Positions 7,863 to 13,578 of a stretch of 13,578 nucleotides of DNA are shown in pieces (within the stretch, counting starts at the first letter, position 1; the number at the start of each line of letters is the position of its first letter). The notes under the pieces are model-generated. The model was not told the origin of the DNA. It did no database searches and was given only the letters and a program-made list of their open reading frames with translations. The position numbers and the translations under genes are program-made. The DNA is from Actinomycetota bacterium (lineage in GTDB: Bacteria; Actinomycetota; UBA4738; CADDZG01; WHSQ01), in contig JAUJNU010000043.1 of NCBI GenBank assembly GCA_030448085.1, positions 1 through 13,578 of the forward strand, read 5' to 3'.

Positions 7863-7891
7863 AGAGGCCCGGGCCATCTGCCCGGGCCTCT
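7863..7891 (+). terminator. Perfect 12-bp hairpin after the PhoX-type gene
   Basis: AGAGGCCCGGGC (7863-7874) and GCCCGGGCCTCT (7880-7891) are exact reverse complements with a five-base loop, CATCT. The hairpin starts 16 bases after the stop. The T tract is only TT, so it is an intrinsic terminator of the T-poor type common in GC-rich genomes, or a transcript-stabilising stem. Confidence 0.75.
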
Positions 7892-7913
7892 TCCCGTGGG
7901 GCATCCTTGGGTC

Positions 7914-8691
7914 ATGGCTCCCGGGCGACATTCCGACTCTGGCAGCACAAGCGTCTTTGCTCCGGCGGCTCCATCAGCCGCGACAGCCGCTAGTGGTGCC
8001 GAACGTCTGGGACGTTGCGAGCGCACGGGTGGTAGAAGAACTCGGGTTCCCCGTGGTTGCCACCTCGAGCGGCGCGGTCGCGGCATCGCTCGGGTACGAG
8101 GACGAGGACTCGATGCCGGCGGACGAGGCATTCGCCGCTGTTCGCCGCATCAGCAGCGCCGTCGCGGTCCCGGTCACCGCCGACATGGAGGCAGGCTATC
8201 GCCTGGAGCCGGAGGATTTCGTCACGAGGCTCCTCGAGGCCGGAGCCGTCGGCTGCAACCTGGAGGACACCGACCACCACGGCGGCCGGGATCTCGTAGA
8301 TGCCGACACTCACGCGGCCCGGCTTGCCGCAATCAAGGAGTCGGCGAGGGCCGCGGGGTGGACATCGTGATCAACGCCCGAGTGGACATCTTCGGCACCG
8401 ACCAGCCGTACGGGGAGGTGAAGGACGAGGGGCTGAGCCGAGCGAACGCCTACCTAGCCGCAGGGCGGGACTGCATATATCCGATCGCCTTCGCGAAGAG
8501 GCAACCATCCGGGACTTCGTCGGGCGGTTGCAGGCCTCGTGAACATCTTCTCGGAAGGCATGGGGGGCATCCTGATCGAGAAGCTTGCCGAATTCGGCGT
8601 CGCACGTGTCAGCTTCGCGGGCGAACCGATGAAGGTCGCTTACGGGGCCCTCTACGAGAAGCTGCAGGGCCTAAAGGAAAAGCTGCCCTAG
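7914..8691 (+). CDS. Isocitrate lyase/PEP mutase family protein, frameshifted as written
   Basis: About 250 residues of a PEP mutase/isocitrate lyase superfamily (alpha/beta barrel) protein. Clear motifs are VVPNVWDVASARVVEELGFP, ATSSGAVAASLGYEDED, PVTADMEAGY (metal-site region), VGCNLEDTD (conserved Glu) and a C-terminal GVARVSFAGEPM strand-helix. The KKCGH Cys loop of methylisocitrate lyase is absent, so it is more like the generic carboxyphosphonoenolpyruvate mutase or oxaloacetate decarboxylase-like group. One base appears missing at the G run 8355-8358, again near 8491-8495, and again near 8536-8540. The three losses restore the original frame, which closes at TAG 8689-8691. The start is unclear: ATG 7914 is out of frame with the body, and the first in-frame candidate after it is TTG 7957. 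Confidence 0.85.
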
Positions 8692-8715
8692 CCGACTCCG
8701 GCCCTCCGTGGCCGC

Positions 8716-8987
8716 TTACTTCTCGTGGTCGCGCAGGTACCGATGTACAGCGGCCTCAAGGCTTCGGCCAAAGGTCCGTCGTCGAGATGAGCCAGGTCGT
8801 TCAGCAACGAAGACATGCTCATGACGTCGGCGTCCGCCGCCCGCAGGTCTCCCGCCGCGGCCTCGGCCGCCGGGACCGCCTCGACTAAACGCCACATGAA
8901 CCCGACGTCCACGTGCCTCACCGCTCGGTGAACGGCTCGGTCGTGGAGCTCCTTCGTGCTCATCGAATCGAAGTCAGTGTGTTCCAA
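8716..8987 (-). CDS. Short conserved protein of unknown function, one frameshift near its end
   Basis: About 90 residues, rich in helix-forming residues, with segments ELHDRAVHRAVRHVDVGFMW, VEAVPAAEAAAGDL and LAEALRPLYI. I recall similar small uncharacterised proteins in actinobacteria ending in a LRPxYIxYL pattern, but cannot name a family. As written the frame runs past 8716. Adding one G near 8740-8742 instead gives YLRDHEK followed by TAA at 8718-8716, a more natural ending that leaves a 24-base gap to the convergent PEP mutase-family gene. The start is TTG 8987, preceded by AAGGGG five bases upstream; the internal ATG 8963 has no ribosome-binding site. No signal peptide or membrane segment. 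The gene lies on the same strand as, and 83 bases after, the exonuclease. Confidence 0.62.
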
Positions 8988-9070
8988 GGCCGCCCCTTCT
9001 CGTAGCTCGCTTCGGTGCCGGGAAGCTTAGAGGAAGGATCACCCGGTGGCCCCAGCGGCTCCCGGATGGA

Positions 9071-9962
9071 TCAGCCCAATGCGCCGAGGAGCGAACCGAT
9101 CGGCCCCTGAAGGCCGAAGCTCTCGGCTGCAGCCACAATCTCGTCCCGTGGGAGATCTCTCTGGGGTGGGTGAGGTCTGCCCGGCCAGAGGAAGGTCTGT
9201 CGCTATCCTCACGACCTTCCCGGCTCGCCTTACGTAATCGGCTTGGCGCTTCACCTTCCCCAAGGGAACGCTGCCGCCCGTGCCCTCGGGCACCTCGAGC
9301 ATGGCTTCGATGCTCCCGTACCGGGTCACTAGGGAGGCGGCGAGCTTCTCCCCGATCCCCTTCACCCCCTGGAAGGCCATCGGAGGCGTCCCCCCGAAGG
9401 ACGGCGTAGTCGAGGTAAGCGCGGCCGGGGATGCCGTACTTGCTCTCGATATAGGCCTCGTCGATCGTGTCCATCTTCCCGAAGCCCTTCACCGGGTAGA
9501 GGAGGCTGATCTTCGGACCGCGCACGAGCTGGAACAGGTCGCGTCTCCAGAGAAGATCACGACCCGGCCCGGCGCCTTCTCGGCGAGCGTCCCGATCACG
9601 TCCTCAGCCTCGTAGTCGGGATGACCGATGGCCGGGATGTACATCTCGAGGAAGCCGTAGAGGACCGGCACCTGGGAGGCGAGACGCTCCTCGGCTGCTT
9701 CTTGGGCACTGCCGGGCGCGGCTCTGAAGGCCTTATAGGACTCGACCAGCTCCACCCGCCAACTCGGCCGCCAGTTCTCGTCCGCCGCGCACGCAAGGTA
9801 GTCGGGGTCGTGGTCCTTCACCAAGCGGGTGAGCATCCGGAAGAACCCATGAGCCGCGTTGATGGGGCTGCCCTGGGGAGTCGTGACGGTGTCGGGCGTC
9901 GAGAAAAGAGCCCGGTAGAAAAGGCTTGGCGCGTCCACGAGGAGGGTTAGCGAGTCATCCAT
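9071..9962 (-). CDS. Stand-alone 5'-3' exonuclease (Pol I N-domain type), frameshifted as written
   Basis: About 297 residues covering the complete 5'-3' exonuclease/FEN fold with no polymerase domain; such free-standing copies are common in actinobacteria. Acidic metal-site motifs are in order: LLVDAPSLFYRALF, DYLACAADENWRPSWR, YEAEDVIGTLAE, a GDRDLFQLV segment, and GDASDGLPGVKGIGEKLA, the last being the helix-3-turn-helix DNA-binding motif. The end, FGLQGPIGSLLGALG then TGA 9073-9071, is typical. The frame changes near 9541-9544 (one base missing, where GDRDLF is split), in the C run 9365-9369 (one extra) and near 9155-9168 (one extra). The enzyme removes flaps and RNA primers in replication and repair. 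No clear ribosome-binding site precedes ATG 9962. Confidence 0.88.
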
Positions 9963-9998
9963 ACCGGAAGCCTATGAGGACGACTTCTTGATGATCGG

Positions 9999-10290
9999 TC
10001 AAACGCTGTTGTGGGCTTCCTCCAGGGATTTGATGTCGATCTTGACGATCTGGAGCATCGCCTTCATGACCCTGTGAGCCTTCTCCGGGTCGGGATCTTG
10101 AAGCATCTCGATCAGAGCGGCCGGGATGACCTGCCAGGACAAGCCGTAGCGGTCCTTCAACCAGCCGCACTGGCTCTCCTCGCCGCCCTCGAGAAGCTTG
10201 GCACTCGTCCACTTCCTCCTGCGACTCACAGGAGATGAAGAACGAGACGGCCTCGGTGAACCTGAACTGGGGTCCTCCTTGCGTGGGGAC
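9999..10290 (-). pseudogene. VOC/PhnB-like protein, C-terminal remnant
   Basis: The reading GGPQFRFTEAVSFFISCESQ, then AKLLEGGEESQCGWLKDRYG and LSWQVIPAALIEMLQDPDPE with a closing VMKAMLQIVKIDIKSLEEAH, is a very clear match to the second half of PhnB-like VOC proteins (3-demethylubiquinone methyltransferase-like, about 150-160 residues). Two faults are visible. The frame changes near 10196-10203, with about two bases missing. The first half of the protein, which should precede GGPQF, is not found in any frame upstream, where a TAA and then the sigma factor control region follow. It is therefore a truncated gene, or an assembly join lost the 5' half. No start codon fits the family frame. The stop is TGA 10001-9999, 36 bases before the exonuclease start. 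Confidence 0.75.
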
Positions 10291-10339
10291 TTTCCTGGCT
10301 CCACGGGCTTAGACGACGCCCGCGCAAAAACTCATCGAA

Positions 10340-10371
10340 TTGAAACGGAATCGGCCCTCGGAGCGTGTAAT
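10340..10371 (+). promoter_or_regulatory. Possible ECF-type promoter of the sigma factor operon
   Basis: TGAAAC (10341-10346) and CGTGTA (10364-10369) are separated by 17 bases, a layout resembling ECF promoters (AAC-type -35, CGT -10), so the sigma factor could drive its own gene. A housekeeping reading would use TTGAAA 10340 and TGTAAT 10366, but with a 20-base spacer. Both readings put the transcript start at about 10376-10378, on or next to ATG 10378. Confidence 0.4.
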
Positions 10372-10377
10372 CAGAGG

Positions 10378-10899
10378 ATGCGTACAAGGGAGACCGACCG
10401 CGCCCAGTTCTCGGCCTTCTGCGAGCAGGAGTACCCCGGGCTAGTTCGAGCCCTTCACCTGGTGTTCGGAGATGAGCGTTTGGCCGAGGATTTCGCCCAG
10501 GAAGCGCTAGCCAGGGCCTGGCTCCGATGGGTGAAGCTCAGGCGTATAGGCCTCCCCACGGGGTGGGTGTACCGAACCGCTATCAACCTCGGACGATCGC
10601 ATTTCCGCCGGAGGATGGTGGAGCGAAGGTTCGAGGATTCCGCTGGGGCCTCCGCGAGGGTTTATAGGGACCCGGACCCATCGCAGACGCTCGCCATCCA
10701 TGAAGCACTGAAGAAGCTGGCCCACCGCCAACGGCTGGCCGTGATCTTGCGTTACTACCTCGGCCTCTCTGTGGCTGAGTCAGCGGCGGCGATGGACTGC
10801 CCGGAGGCAACGGTGAGGACTTTGTGCCACAGGGGTTTGGCCGCCCTTCGCAAAGACAGGAATATCGGCGAGATCAGGGAGGTGGAGTCCGGTGCCTGA
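10378..10899 (+). CDS. ECF-type RNA polymerase sigma factor
   Basis: A 173-residue sigma-70 family protein with only regions 2 and 4, as in ECF sigma factors of the actinobacterial SigE-like group. Region 2 spans about residues 11-80: YPGLVRALHLVFGDERLAED, FAQEALARAWLRW and TGWVYRTAINLGRSHFRRR, which cover core binding, -10 melting and recognition. Region 4 spans about 106-158: LKKLAHRQRLAVILRYYLGL, then SVAESAAAMDCPEATVRTL, the helix-turn-helix for the -35. No extra C-terminal domain is present. ATG 10378 has AGAGG touching it and no properly spaced Shine-Dalgarno, so a leaderless transcript is possible. The stop overlaps the GTG of the next gene by eight bases, a usual arrangement for a sigma factor and its membrane regulator. 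Confidence 0.92.
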   Translation: MRTRETDRAQFSAFCEQEYPGLVRALHLVFGDERLAEDFAQEALARAWLRWVKLRRIGLPTGWVYRTAINLGRSHFRRRMVERRFEDSAGASARVYRDPDPSQTLAIHEALKKLAHRQRLAVILRYYLGLSVAESAAAMDCPEATVRTLCHRGLAALRKDRNIGEIREVESGA

Positions 10900-11554
10900 G
10901 CGAAAAGGGTTCCTCGGCAAGATCGTCGAGGTTCCCCAGCGGAGCGTGAACATGGAGCGGGTCTTTGCGAGATCAGCCCGTCTACGCCGCCGCCGCATGG
11001 CTCTTGCCGTCGTGACCGGCGGCGGGGCGGCGCTCGCACTGACCTTCGTGGTGGCGGGTCCTTGGGCCAACTCTGGTCGCTCCCCGGACCCTGGTTTTAC
11101 CGGTGGTCCGGCCGCTCCCTCATCCTCCTCGCAGGACCGGGCCGGGGTTTGCCCCTACCTCGACAAAGCCCCGACCTACCTCCCCTGGCTCGAACCCGGA
11201 GAGATAATCCCCCCACCTGAGAAGTCGAGGTTCCCCGGCGAGGCCGACTCCTCCTTGACCTGGTACGGGCCGTCGAACGACGACAAGAGCCCGTACTACG
11301 TGACTTTGAGGAACGATGATCGGCTCCATGTCGACCCCTCCGGCAAGGAGAGCGGAGTAAGGATGGATGGGGTCCCCGGAGCTTACGCGGCACCGGAGCC
11401 AAGGAACGGTGCCATCACGTGGGCCTTCGTCCCTGCCGCCCGTTGCAGCTTGGTGACCCTCGAACTGACGACTTCCGGGCGGATGACCGCCGGTGAAGCT
11501 CGCGGCGAGACCATCCGCGTCGCCCGATCCCTCGTAGATGCGTCTCCCCGGTAA
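10892..11554 (+). CDS. One-pass membrane protein, candidate partner of the ECF sigma factor
   Basis: A 220-residue protein I do not recognise as a named family. It has a short cytoplasmic N-terminus of about 36 residues (ending RLRRRR), one membrane helix at about 37-56, a Gly/Pro/Ser-rich linker to about 82, and an outer domain of about 135 residues with two Cys (C87, C185). The outer domain contains YLPWLEPGEIIPPPE and ends in a SGRMTAGEARGETIRVARSL helix. Type and orientation suit a membrane-bound regulator, and the GTG start (10892) lies inside the sigma factor's stop region with GGGAGG upstream, so it is translationally coupled. No HxxxCxxC zinc anti-sigma motif is seen, so an anti-sigma role is inference; it could instead be a sensor or a regulon product. 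Confidence 0.82.
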   Translation: MPERKGFLGKIVEVPQRSVNMERVFARSARLRRRRMALAVVTGGGAALALTFVVAGPWANSGRSPDPGFTGGPAAPSSSSQDRAGVCPYLDKAPTYLPWLEPGEIIPPPEKSRFPGEADSSLTWYGPSNDDKSPYYVTLRNDDRLHVDPSGKESGVRMDGVPGAYAAPEPRNGAITWAFVPAARCSLVTLELTTSGRMTAGEARGETIRVARSLVDASPR

Positions 11555-11663
11555 CGGATATTGGCCCCGGCCTCACTCTTGTCTCCCCGATCCTGCCGAA
11601 GAAGTGACCAGACTTTCGCCGGTTACCGAGCACTCAGGGGGGCACAACCCGAACGCGACTAGC

Positions 11664-11807
11664 GTGGGTGCTCCGCCGCCGAGCTGGCCGGTGAAGGAAC
11701 AGGTCGTGGACGTGACGCACAAAGCCATCTATTCGTTCGCGACCGGATTGGTCGCGGACCGGATGATCTCCCGCGTGACAAGAGGTCCGGGCCGGACCAG
11801 TCACTAG
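11664..11807 (+). CDS. Possible 47-residue small protein
   Basis: Between the sigma operon and the convergent beta-propeller gene lie 295 bases without a large gene. The best content is a GTG-started frame reading APPPSWPVKEQVVDVTHKA, then IYSFATGLVADRMISRV. It has a protein-like pattern of amphipathic and hydrophobic residues and G/C-rich third positions. There is no good Shine-Dalgarno before GTG 11664. The frame stays open upstream to 11538, but that part looks non-coding. I cannot assign a family; it could also be a gene fragment. Confidence 0.35.
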   Translation: MGAPPPSWPVKEQVVDVTHKAIYSFATGLVADRMISRVTRGPGRTSH

Positions 11808-11849
11808 CTCGGATTCTTCGCACCCTTCAGCCCTGCGAAGGACGTGGCC

Positions 11850-13052
11850 TTAACGACCCGGCAGAGTGCCTTTCTTCAGACGGAACACGTCCAGGCCACG
11901 CACCCGGTCGTTGGCGTAGATCCTGCCCCTGTGCCAGTAGGCCGACCAGTAGTTCGTGTAGTCCTTGCCCGTCCCCATGTAGTAAGCGATCTCCTTGGGA
12001 TCCTCGATGTCAGAGAAATCCACCACATTCATCCCAGCGGCGTACCAGGAAGAAACCAGGATGTAGGTGTTGGGGATGAAGTTGAAGAGGTGAGCAGTGC
12101 ACCAGGTCGCCCGCCCGGTAGCAGAAACAGGCGCCTGCCCCCGGGGTACGGAGTAGTAGTCGACTAACACAGGCGCCTCGATGTTCCTGATGTCGTAGAT
12201 CCAGATTGCCCCGGTGGGACCACCTTCGCAATCATGCGTTTGGAAATTCTCGTCGCCGATAAAAGCGTATTTACCATCGTGGGTGATCGCGACCGAGTGA
12301 GGGAAGACCATTTGGCCGGCATGGGGGATGTGCGTGATCGTCACCGGGTTCTTGGGGTCGGAAACATCCCAGATCTGCGTCTCGCCCTCGCCCGCACAGA
12401 ACGCGTACTTACCGTCCTTACGGAAGGAGAAAGTCAGGTCGTGGCAACCCAGAGGGCTCGGCTTATAGGTGCCGACGACCTTCGGCCGCTTCGGATCGGA
12501 CACGTTCACTATCTGCTCGTTACCGCTGGAGTTGGCGAGCCCTCCCGGTGATAAGTACACGATCGGCTTGCCCGGGTAGACAGTGAGGGTGTGACTACCG
12601 CTGGGGATGTCGTTGACCGCGCCGAGCAGCCTCGGGCGCTTGGGCTCGCTCACGTCTACCAGCCGCATCCCGCCTCCGGTGCCTCCGCACATCGTCTCGT
12701 GGTAGGAGATGGCGATAAGCCCGGGTTCCACAACCGCGACGTCATTCTGCTCACCCGGACACTTGAAGAAGTTGACCTCGACATGCCCCCTTCGGTTCCT
12801 CAGCCGCTTGATGATGTGGACGCCGCCCTCGCCGCCTTGCTGCATGGCGTAGATCCACTTGCCTTGAAAGGCGATGTCAGTCCCACCCTTGAAGTAATCG
12901 TCGGCTGTCTTCGGGGGGTGGACTGTCCCCGGATAGGGAAAGGTGTAGGTGCGCCTTACGTTGTTGCTCTTCAGGACTTCGGCGTGCGCCGGCGTGAACA
13001 GAGCAGTCGTCGTCAACAACGCGGTCAACGCCGCTACGCGCATCAATCTCAT
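11850..13052 (-). CDS. Secreted LVIVD-repeat beta-propeller protein
   Basis: A 400-residue protein with a Sec signal peptide (residues 1-24, ending FTPAHA) and ATG 13052 preceded by AGGTGAGGGG. The mature part is a chain of LVIVD-type propeller blades, with repeat cores MRLVDVSEPKRPRLLG (129-144), QIVNVSDPKRPKVVG (180-194), TQIWDVSDPKNPVTI (225-239), IWIYDIRNIEAPVLV (283-297) and GMNVVDFSDIEDPKEIAYY (340-358). Between them lie His/Cys-bearing loops: SHTLTVYP, CHDLTFSF, PHSVAITHDGKYAFIGDE and CTAHLFNF. Six Cys in the mature part could form disulfides, in line with export. These proteins are surface or secreted, of unknown enzymatic role, perhaps binding partners or metal. The gene stands alone, convergent with the sigma operon. 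The frame is intact throughout. Confidence 0.88.
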   Translation of the reverse strand: MRLMRVAALTALLTTTALFTPAHAEVLKSNNVRRTYTFPYPGTVHPPKTADDYFKGGTDIAFQGKWIYAMQQGGEGGVHIIKRLRNRRGHVEVNFFKCPGEQNDVAVVEPGLIAISYHETMCGGTGGGMRLVDVSEPKRPRLLGAVNDIPSGSHTLTVYPGKPIVYLSPGGLANSSGNEQIVNVSDPKRPKVVGTYKPSPLGCHDLTFSFRKDGKYAFCAGEGETQIWDVSDPKNPVTITHIPHAGQMVFPHSVAITHDGKYAFIGDENFQTHDCEGGPTGAIWIYDIRNIEAPVLVDYYSVPRGQAPVSATGRATWCTAHLFNFIPNTYILVSSWYAAGMNVVDFSDIEDPKEIAYYMGTGKDYTNYWSAYWHRGRIYANDRVRGLDVFRLKKGTLPGR

Positions 13053-13145
13053 ATCGTTCCCCTCACCTGTTTGTCCACGTGGCCGCTGCCCGGCAACCCT
13101 CAGTGAAGATCGCCTAGCCCCTCAGCGGCATATCTTACTGGGCTG

Positions 13146-13180
13146 TCGCATCAATGCGAGCCGGGGTCGGACGTGACCCC
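13146..13180. promoter_or_regulatory. Palindrome and hairpin between two minus-strand genes
   Basis: TCGCAT-CA-ATGCGA (13146-13159) is a perfect inverted repeat. It is followed directly by GGGGTC (13163-13168) and GACCCC (13175-13180), a six-base-pair stem with a six-base loop. They lie downstream of the SRPBCC-like stop at 13209 and upstream of the beta-propeller start. The second could be a T-poor terminator; the first has an operator-like form. Neither role is shown. Confidence 0.35.
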
Positions 13181-13208
13181 TCGCTGTCTGCCGTGGAGCC
13201 TCAGGCGG

Positions 13209-13578
13209 TTATCGAGCATTCGGTGGCGGCCCCATTGGATGTTTCCGAGAACGCTCCGCACGCTTTTCGGCTATCCGTTTCCCCTCCAGGAGATGTTCCC
13301 GGACAAGGCGGTTGAACACCGGCCGGATGAAAAGCAGGGTTCGGAGCAAGCCCAAGAACCCATCCCCCGCTCCGATACGGCCTGAGTAGACCATCAAGGT
13401 GACTCGAGGTGACGGAGCCTCAAAGGCGATCTCTTCTTCGACCTCCTCGAGGAGCCCGCAGGCGAAGCGGTCTACGATCCCCGAGGGTGGGTGGGAGGTG
13501 ACCAGGAGGGTGGGGGGTGTCGGGTGAGAGCGGTAGGGAGTGTCGTGCGGAGGGGGGTGGCGGGTGCGGGGGAGTGTG
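13209..13578 (-). CDS. SRPBCC (polyketide cyclase-like) protein, C-terminal part
   Basis: The frame ends at TAA 13211-13209 and stays open to the window edge. The reliable part reads GIVDRFACGLLEEVEEEIAF, then EAPSPRVTLMVYSGRIGAG and a long C-terminal helix with RPVFNRLVREHLLEGKRIAE. Paired strands closed by one long amphipathic helix are what the C-terminus of a START/SRPBCC small-molecule-binding protein looks like; the match is by pattern only. The part beyond about 13490 becomes Pro/His/Thr-rich because the plus strand is strongly G-rich there, and it may not be correct sequence. The gene is incomplete at its 5' end. Confidence 0.5.
   Translation of the reverse strand, partial: TLPRTRHPPPHDTPYRSHPTPPTLLVTSHPPSGIVDRFACGLLEEVEEEIAFEAPSPRVTLMVYSGRIGAGDGFLGLLRTLLFIRPVFNRLVREHLLEGKRIAEKRAERSRKHPMGPPPNAR

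Noticed and set aside
7914..8691. 2-Methylisocitrate lyase (prpB).
   Set aside because: The catalytic KKCGH loop of PrpB and isocitrate lyase is not present and no methylcitrate cycle genes are nearby. Only the superfamily call is supported.
9071..9962. Start of a full DNA polymerase I gene.
   Set aside because: The protein ends with the usual C-terminus of stand-alone exonucleases and a stop at 9073-9071. The next gene on that strand is an unrelated short protein, with no polymerase motifs.
10378..10899. ECF41/ECF42-type sigma factor with a fused C-terminal domain.
   Set aside because: The protein ends about 15 residues after region 4, so no extra domain is present. The VOC remnant next door is a separate, opposite-strand gene.
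11538..11807. A full 89-codon gene starting at 11538.
   Set aside because: Its first half overlaps the end of the membrane protein gene and reads like non-coding sequence. Only the part from 11664 has a protein-like pattern.
13146..13180. A repeat unit of a CRISPR array or attachment site.
   Set aside because: There is a single palindrome and a single hairpin, with no further copies in the window and no cas or integrase gene.

Overview
The window is GC-rich, densely coded and most likely from an uncultured actinomycete-type bacterium (Actinomycetota). Supporting this are a mycothiol-dependent maleylpyruvate isomerase family protein, an actinobacterial-style ECF sigma factor, a Lon of actinobacterial type, a stand-alone 5'-3' exonuclease, and GTG/TTG starts. 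The phylum call is inferred from gene families, not from a marker gene.

Layout. 1-3852, minus strand: a run read as lon -> PaaI/MenI-type thioesterase -> tandem universal stress protein -> LmbE/PIG-L deacetylase (cut by the window edge), tightly spaced, the last two joined by an ATGA overlap. 3947-4348, plus: CoA-binding domain protein, divergent from lon. 4338-5599, minus: TauE/SafE-type membrane exporter followed by a MarR regulator. 5674-6408, plus: MDMPI-family protein. 6525-7847, plus: secreted PhoX/DUF839 protein with a strong Shine-Dalgarno and a good downstream hairpin. About 7914-8691, plus: isocitrate lyase/PEP mutase family enzyme. 8716-10290, minus: short conserved protein, 5'-3' exonuclease, and a truncated VOC/PhnB-like gene. 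10378-11554, plus: ECF sigma factor and an overlapping one-pass membrane protein. 11850-13052, minus: secreted LVIVD-type beta-propeller. 13209-13578, minus: C-terminus of an SRPBCC-like protein.

The dominant oddity is sequence integrity. Five genes (lon, the PEP mutase family gene, the 5'-3' exonuclease, the short protein and the VOC fragment) can be read through only by switching frame at eleven points. Ten look like one-base changes, several of them in or beside G/C runs; the VOC one needs about two bases. Family motifs continue across nearly every switch, which points to base-calling or assembly errors rather than decay. The right-hand ~100 bases are strongly G-rich and also look unreliable.

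I see no CRISPR array, phage, insertion sequence, tRNA or rRNA. The most biologically interesting locus is the ECF sigma factor with an overlapping membrane partner that lacks a recognisable zinc anti-sigma motif. It may be driven by a promoter placed so close that the transcript would be leaderless.
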